DNA of 57,716 nucleotides, from positions 15,818-73,533 of the forward strand of contig KZ111174.1 of assembly GCA_002077045.2 (NCBI GenBank), given 5' to 3'. The translations under genes and the position numbers were made by a program. A model generated the notes under the pieces. That model was not told the DNA's origin. It did not search any database and worked only from the letters and a program-made list of their open reading frames with translations. Source of the stretch: Rachicladosporium sp. CCFEE 5018. Taxonomy: Eukaryota > Ascomycota > Dothideomycetes > Cladosporiales > Cladosporiaceae. Below, piece by piece: positions 34,608 to 45,963 of the stretch. Position 1 is the first letter of the stretch. The number at the start of each line of letters is the position of its first letter.

Positions 34608-35704
34608 TCAGCCTACTTCCTCCCTGTGCTCCTCCTCGGTTGCACCTCCTTCCAGTCCACCCCATGCCCTACTGAATTCCTTCCCACGCCAACCCCACGC
34701 AACACAATAATGGCTAGCGAGTAGCTTCCACTCCTCGACCTCATCTAGCCACTCAAGTCCCTCTACTCTCTCCCTCTCAGCCTTCGGGATCCATGCCTCA
34801 CTGTCCCAGATTTGATTAACGTCCCTGGCGCCCCGGCCCTCGTCCAGACCGGCAAGCTTGAGCCGCTGCCGCTGTGTCTCAAGTGAGTGATGGCGTTTGA
34901 GCGTTTGCATGTGTATGCCTCGTGATCCCAGATTAGTGACCATAGTCTTGCCAAACGCATCATTAGGGCGTATCGGCTCGTACAGCACGAGTCCAACGGC
35001 AGACTGTAGACGCGAGGTAAAATACTCGATAACGGCCGACGCTGTATCAGGTGCCAGGTAGCAAAGACAACACTCACTGAGAATCAGCGTCGGCAGCGTC
35101 CAGTCGACTTCCAGCAACTCCGGTGGATCGGCGCCAGCAAGCTCTCTCAGATCTATCGCGTGCAAATGATGACCAGTACCATCACCGTACCTCTTCTCAT
35201 GCAAAGAAAGCTCGCTTGAACGCTCGAAGGCTGCGCGTTTCGCCGCAATGTTTGCCTCGAAGTCAAGCTCATGGTATTGCACGTGATAATTCTGAGACAT
35301 GCGGAAGTACCTGGCGTCTGAGCCAGCACCCAAGCTGATGATCTGTCTGCAAGCCTGGGTCTCGTCGTTCAGAGCAAGCTCCACCAAGTGTCGATGGCCT
35401 GAGAACGAACGTAGGTTCCACGATTGATGATCGGGTACCGTCGAGCGACGGATTTCCCATGCGGGCCTAATTCTTTTGTGTAGCGGTCCTTCAGGTAGCC
35501 CAGTTCGATTGCACTTAGCCGGCTGGAGGTGGCGTCGTTGTCCGTTTGCTGGATGATCCGGTCTCTTGTCTGAGCTTCGGACTCGAGTGGCAGTTTTATG
35601 GTGTCATCATTCTCGGGTATTGCTCGACCGCCGCGGCGAAAGCCACGACCTCGTAGACCACCGCGTCCACTTCGGATGGTGTTGAGATTAGGGATGTCAG
35701 CCAT
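34608..35704 (-). CDS. PPM1: Leucine carboxyl methyltransferase 1, PP2A methylating (Ppm1)
   Basis: Methylates the C-terminal leucine of the PP2A catalytic subunit with S-adenosylmethionine, promoting holoenzyme assembly. The N-terminal 40 residues are Gly/Arg-rich. RYPIINRGTYVRSQAID is the family signature, followed by the SAM site IISLGAGSDARYF, the acidic strand YHELDFEANIA and ILSECCLCYLAPDTA. At about 35385-35392 the frame changes between SQAIDT and VELALND. One missing base (ACTTGGTGG region) explains it and no intron fits. Corrected length 365 residues. It diverges from RPB5 with 286 bp between the starts. Confidence 0.88.
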
Positions 35705-35990
35705 GTGTGAATCGTTGTTAGTAGAGTGAAGTGATGCGTGAGGCGCGTCAAAGCGCGTGTCAGCTCAGATTGGTAGGTTTAGCCGAGCTGTAGATTTTTG
35801 GGTGCTCTCGAAGTGAGGTCTATCAAGGAGAGGCTACCTCTGTCACCACTCTCAGCTACTGATCAACATCACAACGAACAATCGAGCACTATAGCGTCTT
35901 CATTCCAACTCGCATCACAGGCAGTATCGATTACTGAGCCCAGCGGGCAACACAGCATCCACACCGCGCTCCGGCGCATCAACCCTCAAG

Positions 35991-36732
35991 ATGGGCGAAG
36001 ACTCAAACCGAGAGCTGTACGCATCGTTGCTACGCAGCCATATCCTGACCTCTCACTAACATAAAGTACAGCTCCCGCATGTGGCGCATCCTCCGCAACA
36101 CGAAGCAAATGTGCGCCGACCGCGGCTACCTCCTCACCGAAGACGAAATCAACATCTCCCTCTCTGACTTCGCCTCGCAGTACGGCGACGAGAACGGCTC
36201 GCCCTCCCGCGCAAAGATGGCTTTCACAGCCGCGCCCTCGGAAGCAATGCAAGCGCGCTACACACCCATAGCCCGACCCGGCGCAACAGAGATCCCGCAA
36301 GCGGAGATAGGCACGATACATGTCGAGTTCAGCGGTGATGCGAGCGTGGGGATCAAGCAGCTGAAGCAGTTCGCGCAGCTACTGGACGAGAAGAATTTCT
36401 ATACTGGCATCTTTGTTACGGCTGCGAAACCTACGGCGTCGGCGCTCAAAATTATCCCTTCGCTTCTGCCGACTATCATGGAAGTGTTCAATGAGGATGA
36501 TCTGCTGGTGAATATCAGCAAGCACGAGCTGGTGCCGAAGCATATTTTGTTGAGTCCTGAGGAAAAACGGTATCTGCTTACGCGATACCGGCTGAAGGAG
36601 ACGCAGCTTCCGAGGATCAAGATCGATGATCCGATGGCGAGGTATTTGGGGTTGAGAAGGGCGCAGGTGGTCAAGATTATCAGGAAGAGTGAGACGGCGG
36701 GGAGGTATGCGAGTTATCGGTGGGCTATATGA
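35991..36732 (+). CDS. RPB5: RNA polymerases I, II and III subunit Rpb5 (RPABC1)
   Basis: Shared subunit of all three nuclear RNA polymerases, in the lower jaw near downstream DNA. Exon 1 is only 26 nt (35991-36016, MGEDSNREL) and a 55-nt intron (36017-36071) with branch site CTAAC very close to the acceptor leads to exon 2 (36072-36732). The product is 228 residues, normal for the family. The N-terminal jaw domain reads SRMWRILRNTKQMCADRGYLL. The assembly domain near the C-terminus holds KHELVPKHILLSPEEKRYLL, QLPRIKIDDPMARYLGLRRAQVVKIIRKSETAGRY and the final YRWAI. Starting at the in-frame ATG 36079 would lose the first residues, so the spliced start is preferred. Confidence 0.95.
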
Positions 36733-37970
36733 GGAGTGTAGATGATGAAGTGGTCTGATTCCGCGAGTGTCACTTGATTCCAGCCACCGATTTGCTGGAA
36801 CGACGACCAAGAACGGGCAGCTGCTCGCGAAGAGGCGCGAGGCTCGACCAGGCAATGGAGTACGGTCAGGCTGGGTATGAGGTTTCTGGCGTCGGCTGTG
36901 CGTTCTCATTGAACGTCCCAACACCCACGGCAAACGAGTGTATAGCTTGTACGATTGGAGAAGACTACACAGCTCGAACATCGGAAGCGTTGAACCCAGG
37001 CAGAGCGCATGTACGGTAGGAGTTCAAGATGACCGTCAGGTTCAAATGGGCACGGCATCAAGAAAGCAAGGCAAACGCAGAGGTGCAACGGTCGCAGCGA
37101 ACGTTGACTCAGCTTCAACGAGGATATCCAAGCCGGCTCACCAGGAGATCATCGTGAGCACGACTCGAACAGGACTCCATCACCCCTGAACGGCCTGCTT
37201 GGCATTACAATAGAGCAGGTACGATGAAGACGCTCTTAATCACCACCGTGCAAGTTCCAACGCATTCAACACCTCATACAGGTAACATATTTCCTCTATT
37301 CCTCCGCAACGCAATAAACAAAACACATGCACGTATCAAAGATATGAGAAAAACATGCAAAAATGAAGAATTCTGAGCCTCTGGCCGCATCTCTGATCCG
37401 CCGGATACGCTAAGTTCGAACTCAGACCTCTCAATTCACAGGGAATAGGCTCTCGAAATGCCGCTCAATCCGGTAAGGGAGCTTGCGGCTACGGTCATTA
37501 CCACCTGGCCACGCAACGATGGGCCAATCGCTTTAATGGGCTTGTGGCGAACGAGGATAATCGTAGTTATATAGTACGACGATGACGTAGTTGGTATAGA
37601 TTTGTTAGCACGGTGTGCGCATATGGTTTTCGACAGCGCGTAATGAGACTCTATCCCGATCGGCGACATGGTGTCTGTGCTCGTAAGATGTTGGAGTTGA
37701 GGCACGTGACGCATATGTTTGCCCGAGGCGAATGGAGCCTCTCCAGACTTCCGGCAGCAGGCGCGATCCGAAGTGCGGAGAGAGCTTCAAACCATCCCAG
37801 CCCGCTGAACCGAGTGCGCTACATCCCCGAAGCTCGGCTGGCGGTCATCATAATGTCACAGCAGGATGTAAATGTAGATATTATAGGTAAGGAACTTCCA
37901 TTTCTCCTCCTTCTCAACACCTATCTTGTGTCGCGATATCGTCGTTCCTGATTCGCTCAACTGCCCCACC
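36733..37970. other. Intergenic region, no gene supported
   Basis: About 1.2 kb downstream of RPB5 and upstream of the acyl-CoA synthetase gene. AT-rich around 37260-37400. No domain-bearing frame, repeat or RNA gene recognised. The right part would be the promoter of the synthetase gene. Confidence 0.55.
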
Positions 37971-40025
37971 ATGGCACCTCGGCACATCACAGACGATGTG
38001 TACGAATCCTCCATCAAGGACCCAAGCAAATTCTGGGCACACCAGGCGCAACAGTTGACGTGGCACAAGTCACCTACTAGCACATTCCGCAATACCAACA
38101 GGAAGCTCAAAGGCGGCAACTCCCACGAGAGCTGGCAATGGTTCCCTGACGGCGAAATCAGCACGAGCTACAACTGCATAGACCGACATGTCGAAGCAGG
38201 CAACGGCGACAAGACAGCCATCATCTGGGACAGTCCCGTATCAGGCAGCAAGCAGAAGATCAGCTATGCCGAGCTACAGGAAGAGGTCGCGACACTAGCG
38301 GGCGTGCTGAGGGAAGAGGGTGTAGGAAAGGGAGATGTAGTCTTGGTGTACATGCCCATGATACCTGCGGCGCTGATTGGCATACTGGCAACTGTACGGC
38401 TGGGAGCGATACATGCAGTGGTGTTTGGAGGATTCAGTGCAGCGTCGCTAAGCCAGAGGATCGAGGCTAGTCAGCCGAAGGTCATACTCACAGCATCGTG
38501 TGGCATCGAAGGAGCCAAGGGACCGATACCATATCAGCCCATGGTACGAGGAGCGATCAAGCAGTATCCACACAAGCCGACGCGGACAATCGTATGGCAG
38601 CGAGAGCAAAGCAAGTGGAGCGATCTCCAAGAATCGGCAGGCGAACGAGACTGGACAGCACTCACAGCCGCCGCAAAAAACGAGGCCTCAAAGCCGAAAA
38701 CGTACCCATAAGCAGCAACGACGGCCTCTACATCATCTATACCTCCGGCACAACTGGGCTCCCCAAAGGCGTTCTCCGCGAAGCCGGCGGCCACGCTGTT
38801 GGTCTCAACCTCAGCATCAGGTATATGTTCGGGATCAAGGGCCCGGAGACGTGATGTTCACTGCTTCGGATATTGGCTGGGTGGTAGGGCATTCATACAT
38901 TCTGTACGCTCCTCTGCTGGCTGGTGCGACGACTGTGCTGTTTGAGGGCAAGCCAGTAGGCACACCGGACGCAAGTACGTTTTGGAGAATACTGAAGGAG
39001 CATAAGGTTACGAGTATGTTCACTGCGCCTACGGCGTTGCGGGCAATAAGGAAGGAAGATCCAGAGAGCAAGCTCTTCTTGGCCCATGCAAAGGACAACG
39101 GACTGCGAAATCTGAGAGCTCTTTTCCTTGCAGGCGAACGCAGCGAACCGGCGATTGTGTCCATGTACGACAAGCTCCTGGGAGCGCACTGCGCTCCGAA
39201 CGCGACAGTAATAGACAATTGGTGGTCATCCGAGTCCGGTTCCCCGATGACGGGCACACCTCTACTTGCCTCATCCGGCCTCTCCTTCCATGACGCCTCC
39301 GGTCCGGCGCCCCTTCCCATCAAGCCTGGCTCCGCAGGCAAGCCCGCGCCAGGCTTCGACGTCCGAATCGTCGATGACGACGGGAAGCCGCTTTCTCAAG
39401 GTAGTATGGGTAACATCGTCCTGGGTCTACCACTTGCGCCCACAGGGTTGACGACGTTGTGGAACGACCATGAGAGATTCTACAAGTCTTACCTCAAGCG
39501 TTTCGACGGCAATTGGATAGATACTGGAGACGCGGGAATGATCGATGCGGATGGGTATGTGCATGTCATGAGTCGGAGCGACGATATCATCAATGTCGCC
39601 GCCCACCGCCTCAGCACCGGCGCAATCGAACAAGCGATCGGTGGCCACCCCAAAATCACAGAAGCAGCAGTCGTCTCCATTCCCGACAACCTCAAGGGCC
39701 ACGGGATCTTCGCTTTCATCGCCATCCCCGACCCCCCCTCCGACCTAATCAAAGACCTAAACGCCCGCCTCAGAGAATCCATCGGCCCCATTGCATCTCT
39801 CAGCGGTTTCATCGCAGCCCCTGGCATCATCCCAAGACCCGCAGCGGCAAGACGTTGCGCCGAGTACTGAAAGAGATTCTGGAGAATGCTGTGGAAGGGC
39901 AATTCGACAAGGATGTGACTGTACCGGCGACGGTGGAGGATCCGAGTGTGGTTGAGAAGGCGAAGGAGGCTGTGAAGGAGTATTTCACGAGTGGGGAGGG
40001 GGCGAAGATGAGGGCGAAGTTGTAG
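37971..40025 (+). CDS. PrpE/ACSS3-like short-chain acyl-CoA synthetase (three frame breaks in the assembly)
   Basis: AMP-forming synthetase that activates propionate or another short-chain acid to its CoA ester. The N-terminal acetyl-CoA-synthetase domain reads DPSKFWAHQAQQLTWHK. Next come the AMP-binding motif YIIYTSGTTGLPKGV, the PrpE-type GGHAVGLNLS and SDIGWVVGHSYILYAPL, DNWWSSESG, the adenylate-binding DTGDAGMIDADGY, and the C-terminal KTRSGKTLRR with the catalytic lysine. The frame changes near 38694-38696, 38839-38845 and 39831-39833, each time with one missing base beside CC, GGG/CCC or CCC. With these the length is 685 residues and every family block is present in order. Propionate as substrate is inferred from likeness only. 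Cytosolic or mitochondrial place is unclear. Confidence 0.85.
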
Positions 40026-40468
40026 ATGGGTCAAAACAGTGTGTACGTATGTACTAGTAATGAAACGCCTTTGATACCAGGTCCATCACAGGGCATAAAA
40101 CTGAGGCTAGCGGACAGAGGCTAGAAAGCGGTATAGGTGATGTAAGAAGCGGATCGGATCTGGGAAACCTTCTACGAGCGTTGCGCTGCTCGCGCTGCTC
40201 TGAACCTCACTGGCATTGCGCACGGTCGGACACGTTGCGCGCTCACAACGGCGTGCTGGCAATATACCCTAGAGAGATCAAGATCAGCGTGCCAACATCA
40301 CCGGCACACGTTCCTTATCCCACGCATATTGACGTGTGCTGCTCGATAGAACACTTGAATAAGAAGCGCTTCGAGTCTCTGACGAGAGCTGCGTGCATCC
40401 CCCGCTACTATGCTATCTGGCTGCCTTACATCCGACTGCACCTACCATCCAAATTGCAAGCAAACTGC
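40026..40468. other. Convergent intergenic region
   Basis: About 440 bp between the 3' ends of the acyl-CoA synthetase and AA9 genes. No gene seen. Confidence 0.55.
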
Positions 40469-41589
40469 TCAGAAAGCTTGCACCGCCGGACCTGGCACAG
40501 TGTAGTTGTTGAGATTGTTGTAGATATCAATCAAGACGCCTGGACTACTCAAATCGTCAGCATGCCATCTATGTGCTCGCAAGAAGTTGGGTACTCACTC
40601 GGTGCGCTTGTAGAAGCTTGTCGCAGCGATCCCGCCGGACACGGTCTTAGAGCCGGACCCAGTGACCATGAGGTTCACGCACCTGCCAAGCTTGTCAGTC
40701 CTGATTTTATGCTATTAACGGCCACATGCAATCGGCCTCACTGTGGGTAGTTCTGCGCTCCGTTATCGCTCCTTGCAGCGTGCAGCGAGATGATCTCGTG
40801 TCGCAGCACGTACGCACCGGGCTTGAGCGTCGCCGGGATGGTCGTGGTCCAGGAGTTGTTGCTTGAGACGAGCGTGTCTGTACCCCAGGTGCCGGGCGAG
40901 GGACCGCTCTTGAGACCGACTTGGTCGAGCTTGGAGAACAGGAGGGACTCTTTGGTCACGGTGGAGCAGTTGTTGTTCGCGCAAGGGGCGAGGTAGTCGA
41001 TCACGGGACCTTTGTGGCCTACAGATCGGAATGTCAGCGACTAGGCACACCAATACTCCCCTTGATTGGCGACGCTGGAGAGGACTCGATACGTACCGGC
41101 TGGCCAAGTGTTCCAGACTAGAGGAGTGATCAGCTTGAGTCTCTTTCCGATTTCAATGTATGCTGGACTGCTCACAAAGCTGCACGGTCTGTCCAGCTAC
41201 GACTGGCAAATGCGTCTTGCCCGGCTTGCTACCCTTGTGGCACTACACGTCATGATTAGCAACTTTGCTGGCCGCATTGTCCAGTCAGAAGACGCACAAT
41301 GATATCGCTGCCCTGGTACGTATCAGGCATCACGAAGCCACTACACTCCTATCAGCCCTCTTCAAGGAAAACACTCTCAAGACCGTCGCTGGTCTCGAGA
41401 TATTGGAGCGCACCTGTCAAGAGCCGTGGTCGACCACCCAGGCACCGCTGGTGGCGTTGTGGTGTAGTAGTCAAGGAGATCGTAGCCGCGATAGAACTTG
41501 CCACCAGTCTTGAAGAGGTTCACAAAGCCGTGAGCTTGGACTTGGGAGGCGAAAGCCACGACCGCCAGAGTGGATGTGGAGAGATGCAT
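40469..41589 (-). CDS. AA9 lytic polysaccharide monooxygenase (formerly GH61)
   Basis: A secreted copper enzyme that oxidatively cleaves cellulose or related glucans. Seven exons: 41414-41589, 41298-41340, 41176-41242, 41097-41117, 40742-41018, 40599-40682 and 40469-40544. All introns are GT-AG (54-78 nt), giving 247 residues with no frame break. The signal peptide MHLSTSTLAVVAFASQVQA is followed by the mature N-terminal His that forms the copper brace. The second copper His is in the spliced GHKGPVIDYLAPC (mature residue about 85) and the axial Tyr in AQNYPQCVNL (about 174). The sequence ends TVPGPAVQAF, and there is no carbohydrate-binding module. The start is the ATG at the signal peptide. 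It lies about 2 kb from a cellobiose dehydrogenase gene on the same strand. Confidence 0.93.
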
Positions 41590-42202
41590 TGTGAAGATGG
41601 CCGAAGATGTTCGAATGCGCACTGAGCGACTTTAAGCGACTTTGCGAGAATCTTTGGGTAGTGCAGTGCTCCCAGAGGATATAAGAACGACTGCCTGCGC
41701 TCATCTGTTTCATCGATGCCCTAAGCAGTATTGCCTCCTATATTGATTCGGTCCCGGTCGAAGCTGGCGCTCTCCGCATACTTGGAAGTCAGATCTGTTC
41801 TCGCATCGCACAAGGAAGACCGTCTTGCACTACGCTAGAAGAGCTCGAGACCAGCTCGCAGCACTTGGCAAGCCAAAATACCATTCTTCCGTCCACCAGA
41901 CCATCGTTACGGTCTGCAAGACCCTCGGCTCAGAAGAGACAATGGCTCGCGATCCAGGCATCTGGACTGCACGAAGACGGAGCACGGTCACCGTGGCTGC
42001 GGTCTGTAGCCGGTGCGTCGGACCGCACACTTTATCTGACATTGAGGCGATCTTGGCAAACGGTTCAAGAGTGGAGTACCGAGTCACGCAGAAGTACGCC
42101 GATCTTGGAGATCGCATCGCGTCACAGAGTGGTTCATCAGGTATGTAGTTACGAAAATTCGTAACTGTACTGGGAGAGAATACAGCCCGCGGACCGCAGG
42201 CT
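41590..42202. other. Intergenic region upstream of the AA9 gene
   Basis: About 610 bp between the AA9 start and the end of the kinase-like gene. Frames of about 100 codons on both strands have no domain. Expected to hold the AA9 promoter. Confidence 0.55.
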
Positions 42203-43225
42203 TCACTGAGGTTCTCCTTTCGTACGCGCAGGCAACCACTCCCCAAACAACGTCCCAATGCCTTGCCAGTCGCCCTCGATCGTCTCGGCCTTATCATTAT
42301 CGACGAACACTGGGTTATTGTTTCCGCCGAAATCTATCACCCACGCATCTAATGTCTCGTCGATGATAACGTTGCCCGCATTGACATCGCCCCAGATTAT
42401 GCCATTTGCATGTAAGACCTCCACTGTATCCCCAACCTGCTGTTGCCACTTAGGATGCAGTGTAGTCTGTGACCAGATCTGAGGACTCAGAAGGTCGATG
42501 CCGAAGGATGAGGGAGAGATGAGGTCTAGCAGTACACCCACGATGCACTCTTCCTCCGCGCTGCCCGATAAGACGATAGCATGCAGCCTCGATACCCTAC
42601 ACTCCGCGCTGACTAATCCCCTTTCACGAATATTTAGCAGTATCCGCAACTCTCGATCGAACTCCCGCTCGCGAGCATACATCCGTAGCTTGAGGAACTT
42701 GAGCTGCCCAGCCTCAAGTCGCACTGTACCTTGCACAGTCCCTGAGTGAGCTTGATCGTCGACGTGCACTGCGACATCCCGAGTCTGAATATGTGGGACT
42801 GAAGTGTGGGACGCTAGCTGCTCGTGCAGCCGCGAAGGAAAGATACTGAACGCTGGCGTGAACGTGCATGTCTCCGAACCGATGATCTCAACAGCTCCAT
42901 CACTGCCTGTGCCAAGGATCTCGAGCTCGTAAGTCGGCGAGCGTACGAGCTCCTCCAGCGAACAGCCACGGAGAGAGTTGACAGGCGCAAGCTTCTCGAT
43001 GAACGGCATGCAATACTCGCAGATGAAGTGGAGAGGCTCCATGTGGTCGATGAGCCGGCCATCCTCGCACTTATCGAGCAGTGCGAGGTACGAGGTGCCG
43101 AAAGTCGTGTTTGTAATCTTGTCGTGATGGACAGTGACATTGAACTGCGTGTAGCCGCGCATAATCATCACCCAGGTCTTGTCTTGCTCAGCGCAGCCGC
43201 CTTGGACGGAGTATGGTTCTGTCAT
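42203..43225 (-). CDS. Kinase-like protein of a fungal accessory type
   Basis: A single-exon frame of 340 residues from the ATG at 43225 (MTEPYSVQGG). The C-terminal third has the catalytic half of a protein-kinase fold. VEVLHANGIIWGDVNAGNVII replaces the usual HRDxxxxN loop with WGDxxxGN, keeping the catalytic Asp and the Asn, and VIDFGGNNNPVF carries the DFG metal-binding motif. I see no Gly-rich loop; EREFDRELRILLN may be the alphaC region. Activity is therefore uncertain. Similar solitary kinase-like genes are common in filamentous ascomycetes without known roles. It lies between the AA9 and cellobiose dehydrogenase genes on the same strand, but nothing links it to them functionally. Confidence 0.7.
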   Translation of the reverse strand: MTEPYSVQGGCAEQDKTWVMIMRGYTQFNVTVHHDKITNTTFGTSYLALLDKCEDGRLIDHMEPLHFICEYCMPFIEKLAPVNSLRGCSLEELVRSPTYELEILGTGSDGAVEIIGSETCTFTPAFSIFPSRLHEQLASHTSVPHIQTRDVAVHVDDQAHSGTVQGTVRLEAGQLKFLKLRMYAREREFDRELRILLNIRERGLVSAECRVSRLHAIVLSGSAEEECIVGVLLDLISPSSFGIDLLSPQIWSQTTLHPKWQQQVGDTVEVLHANGIIWGDVNAGNVIIDETLDAWVIDFGGNNNPVFVDNDKAETIEGDWQGIGTLFGEWLPARTKGEPQ

Positions 43226-43544
43226 GGCGCCCAATTCGTGACTTCGAGAGCCTGAAAGATTTGATCGTCATCCTGCGAGTCAACACGGGGTTCTAAGCGG
43301 AGTGCGTTCCGTCGAGGGGAAGGGAGAATGTCTCGAGATGTCATCAGACATCACACAGCCTCGGATGCATCGAAAGCAGCCTGATCGTTACCATCGATGG
43401 GAAGAGTCAGGTGTCTGCTTCTAACAAATGAAGGCGGGAAAAGCAAGCTCGTAGAATGGGGAGAGCCAAGGAATTGCACAGCAAGCAAAGAGTGTCTGAT
43501 GAATGTAGTATTGAAGAATGCTATCAAAGCTGTGACACACCTGC
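43226..43544. other. Short intergenic region
   Basis: About 320 bp between the kinase-like gene and the end of the cellobiose dehydrogenase gene. Nothing recognised. Confidence 0.5.
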
Positions 43545-45963
43545 TCACGGCCCTCCACTGAGTCCACTGATGTACTCCCAAGCCCTCTCTGCCACCGACA
43601 CGATCAATGCCGAAGGGTTCGTGGTCATCATACCCGGGAAGACGGAGGCATCGACAACGAAGATCTACGAAGTATGTCAGCACTGGTCCGCTTCCGCCAT
43701 GTAATCCGAAGACAGAACTTACGTTGTCGGTACCGTAGACCCTGGTGTTGGTGTCCACCACAGCAGTTCCACCAGTCAGTCCACTGTCCGTGCCCATCTT
43801 GGCCGTTCCGATCCAGTGGTTCGCAGTGCGCCGACTAACAGTATTCGGGTAATTCGCCACAAAATCCTCAACCTTCGTAGTACTGTTGGGATAAACCATC
43901 GTCAACCGCGGGTTCTTCGCAATCACAGCCTGCAAGTTCTTGATCCCCTGCACAATTGCCGCGACATCCTCGGCCGTGTTAACGTACGGCAACGTGGAAA
44001 CGGTCATGGACAGATCGGGGTTGATGGTCATGCGGCCGCGGGAGGTCTTGCCACGACCGAGGTATTGCGAGATTGTCATGGAGGTGTTGTCGGCGAAGCC
44101 GGCGGAGCCTTCTACGCGAGCGGTCCATTGAAGTTGGCGGGTGTTGCCATCGGAGCCGGCGATCGTGTCGAAGAAGACGGGACCGATGTTGGGTGCGGAT
44201 TGGGCTAGGATACCGGTGCGCCCGTTGAGGTAGGAGTTCTTGTCCGCGGCGATGGGGTTGTTGTAAGCGGCGTAGAAGTCGTAGAAGACAGAGTCCTTGT
44301 CTTGGATGACGGTGTCGGTGTTAGTGTGGTCGCCGAGGTTATAGCCGACAGGGAGGTTCAGCCATTGTGAAGAGGAGATCATGGTTGCGCCGTCGGTGGC
44401 GCTGGCTTTGACGACATTGAGTTGATCGGTAGGACCGATGCCTGAGCGGAGGAGGATCTTGGAGGTGCCGAAGACGCCGGCAGAGACAATTACTCGGCCC
44501 TTGGCGGTGAGGTTGATGGTGCCACACTTGCCGTTTGAGTTGAAGGGCTCGAGTTGGACACCGGTAGCGTGGCCGTTTGTGCGGATAATACGCCTCACGC
44601 CAGTGTTCATGATCAGCTTGAAGTTCGAGCGTGCCATGGCTTCAACCAGATACGTGGCCATCGGCCCTCCTCGCTCGCCGTTGGAGAACATGTAAGGCGT
44701 CTGGGTATAAGTCTTTGACTTAGCACCCGGGTTCGCGTTCGCATCGACGCTTGACCATCCGGCAGCTGAAAGTGCCGTTGCAAGACTGTTGAAACCTTGA
44801 CGAAGGTAGGTCTTGCCATCCTTCGATGGGTAGTATGTGCCCGGGATCTTTTGGAACACTCTGGTGATAGCCTGGGACATCTCTCCCGACCTCCAGCCAG
44901 GTGGAAAGTTGACATCGAAATCAGCTGGATTGGCTCTCCACCACAGACCAGCGTTGATGGCGGTACCGCCACCGAGAACGCAACCGGCAATCGAAGAAGC
45001 GTCAGGGCATGCAATGCCTACGGCGTCGGCCCAGATCTGGTTGCACAGTCCGGGGACGTCGAAGCGAGTTAGGTTCGTGCCAGACAACCACGATGGGCCC
45101 ACCGTGCCGCCCCAGCGGCCGGAGGAAGGTGGTCCCTTCTCGATGAGCAGCACCTTCTTGTTGTCCTCCGACAGCTTCGCAGCGATCGGAATACCTCCAG
45201 CACCAGCTCCAACGATGATATAGTCGTAAGCGTCAGTGGGCGCAGCCTGACTAGCAGCACATGCAGTAGATGTGGGCTTAGCAGATGTAGTAGCACTTGC
45301 GGTAGTGCTTGAGGTTGGCGCAGGAGTGGCTTTGGCAGCCCAGCTGCTGTACGCACTGTTGCGTGCGGTTGCCACGGAACCGACAGCAATGTCGTAGTAC
45401 ACGTGCTGGTCGAAGCTGGAAGCCGGGTCCGAGGGCGTGACGGGCAGAGCGGTGTGCGCCGCCCAGCCAAGTGCCAAATTAGCGCCGGAAGCTGTAGACG
45501 GGATGTTCGAAGCATCGACACCACCTTGCGACCAGGTCCAGCAGTTCTGGCATCGGTAGATGAGCTCCATGGTCGTACTGTTGACGGTCGCGGAAATCTG
45601 TGTGAGAGTCGCATTGCCGGTGTAGACATCAGGAAGGACGTAGCCAGTGGCGTATCTGAAGGAGGTGGTGATCTTGTTGCCATTGGGCCACGCAACGAGC
45701 AGTAGGTTGCCGGTCATGCCAGACCCATGAGAGATACCGCCATACCCTGCGCCGGAGCTCAATCCCAGTGAGATGCGACCAATGTATTCATTCTGGTATG
45801 CTGTTTGTGTCGCTGGCGGCAAAGCAATGCCGAATCTGTAGCCATTGGGACCCGCCTCACTGGATACATCGAAGTTCAAGAATGAGATGCCGGTCTTTGA
45901 GTCTGTGTAGGTTTGCGCGGCGGCAGTAGCGGCCAACAGGCCAACGAGCGAAATGGACTTCAT
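43545..45963 (-). CDS. Cellobiose dehydrogenase (AA8 cytochrome plus AA3_1 flavin domain)
   Basis: A secreted flavocytochrome that oxidises cellobiose to cellobionolactone and passes electrons to acceptors including AA9 LPMOs. Exon 1 is 43723-45963, a 58-nt intron is 43665-43722 and exon 2 is 43545-43664; 786 residues. Signal peptide MKSISLVGLLAATAAAQ. The heme b cytochrome domain spans about residues 20-215, with a Met in SHGSGMTGNLLL as a candidate axial ligand. A Ser/Thr/Ala linker (SSTTASATTSAKPTST) follows. The GMC flavoprotein starts at DYIIVGAGAGG, with GGGTAINAGLWWR and the catalytic His/Asn pair in NHWIGTAKMG (H716) and MTTNPSALIV (N763). There is no C-terminal CBM1. Without splicing the C-terminus is nonsense, so the intron is required. 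No frame break. Confidence 0.94.

Noticed and set aside
37390..37440. GTTCGAAC-like word resembling a tRNA T-loop
   Set aside because: The sequence around it does not form an acceptor stem or anticodon arm, so no tRNA is called.
6140..39840. Programmed ribosomal frameshifting as the cause of the frame breaks
   Set aside because: The breaks occur in nine unrelated genes, lack a common slippery site with a downstream structure, and all have the sign of one missing base. Sequence error is simpler.
40181..40750. 189-codon plus-strand frame opposite the AA9 gene end
   Set aside because: Overlaps the last exons and introns of the AA9 gene, whose spliced product is complete; no domain in this frame.
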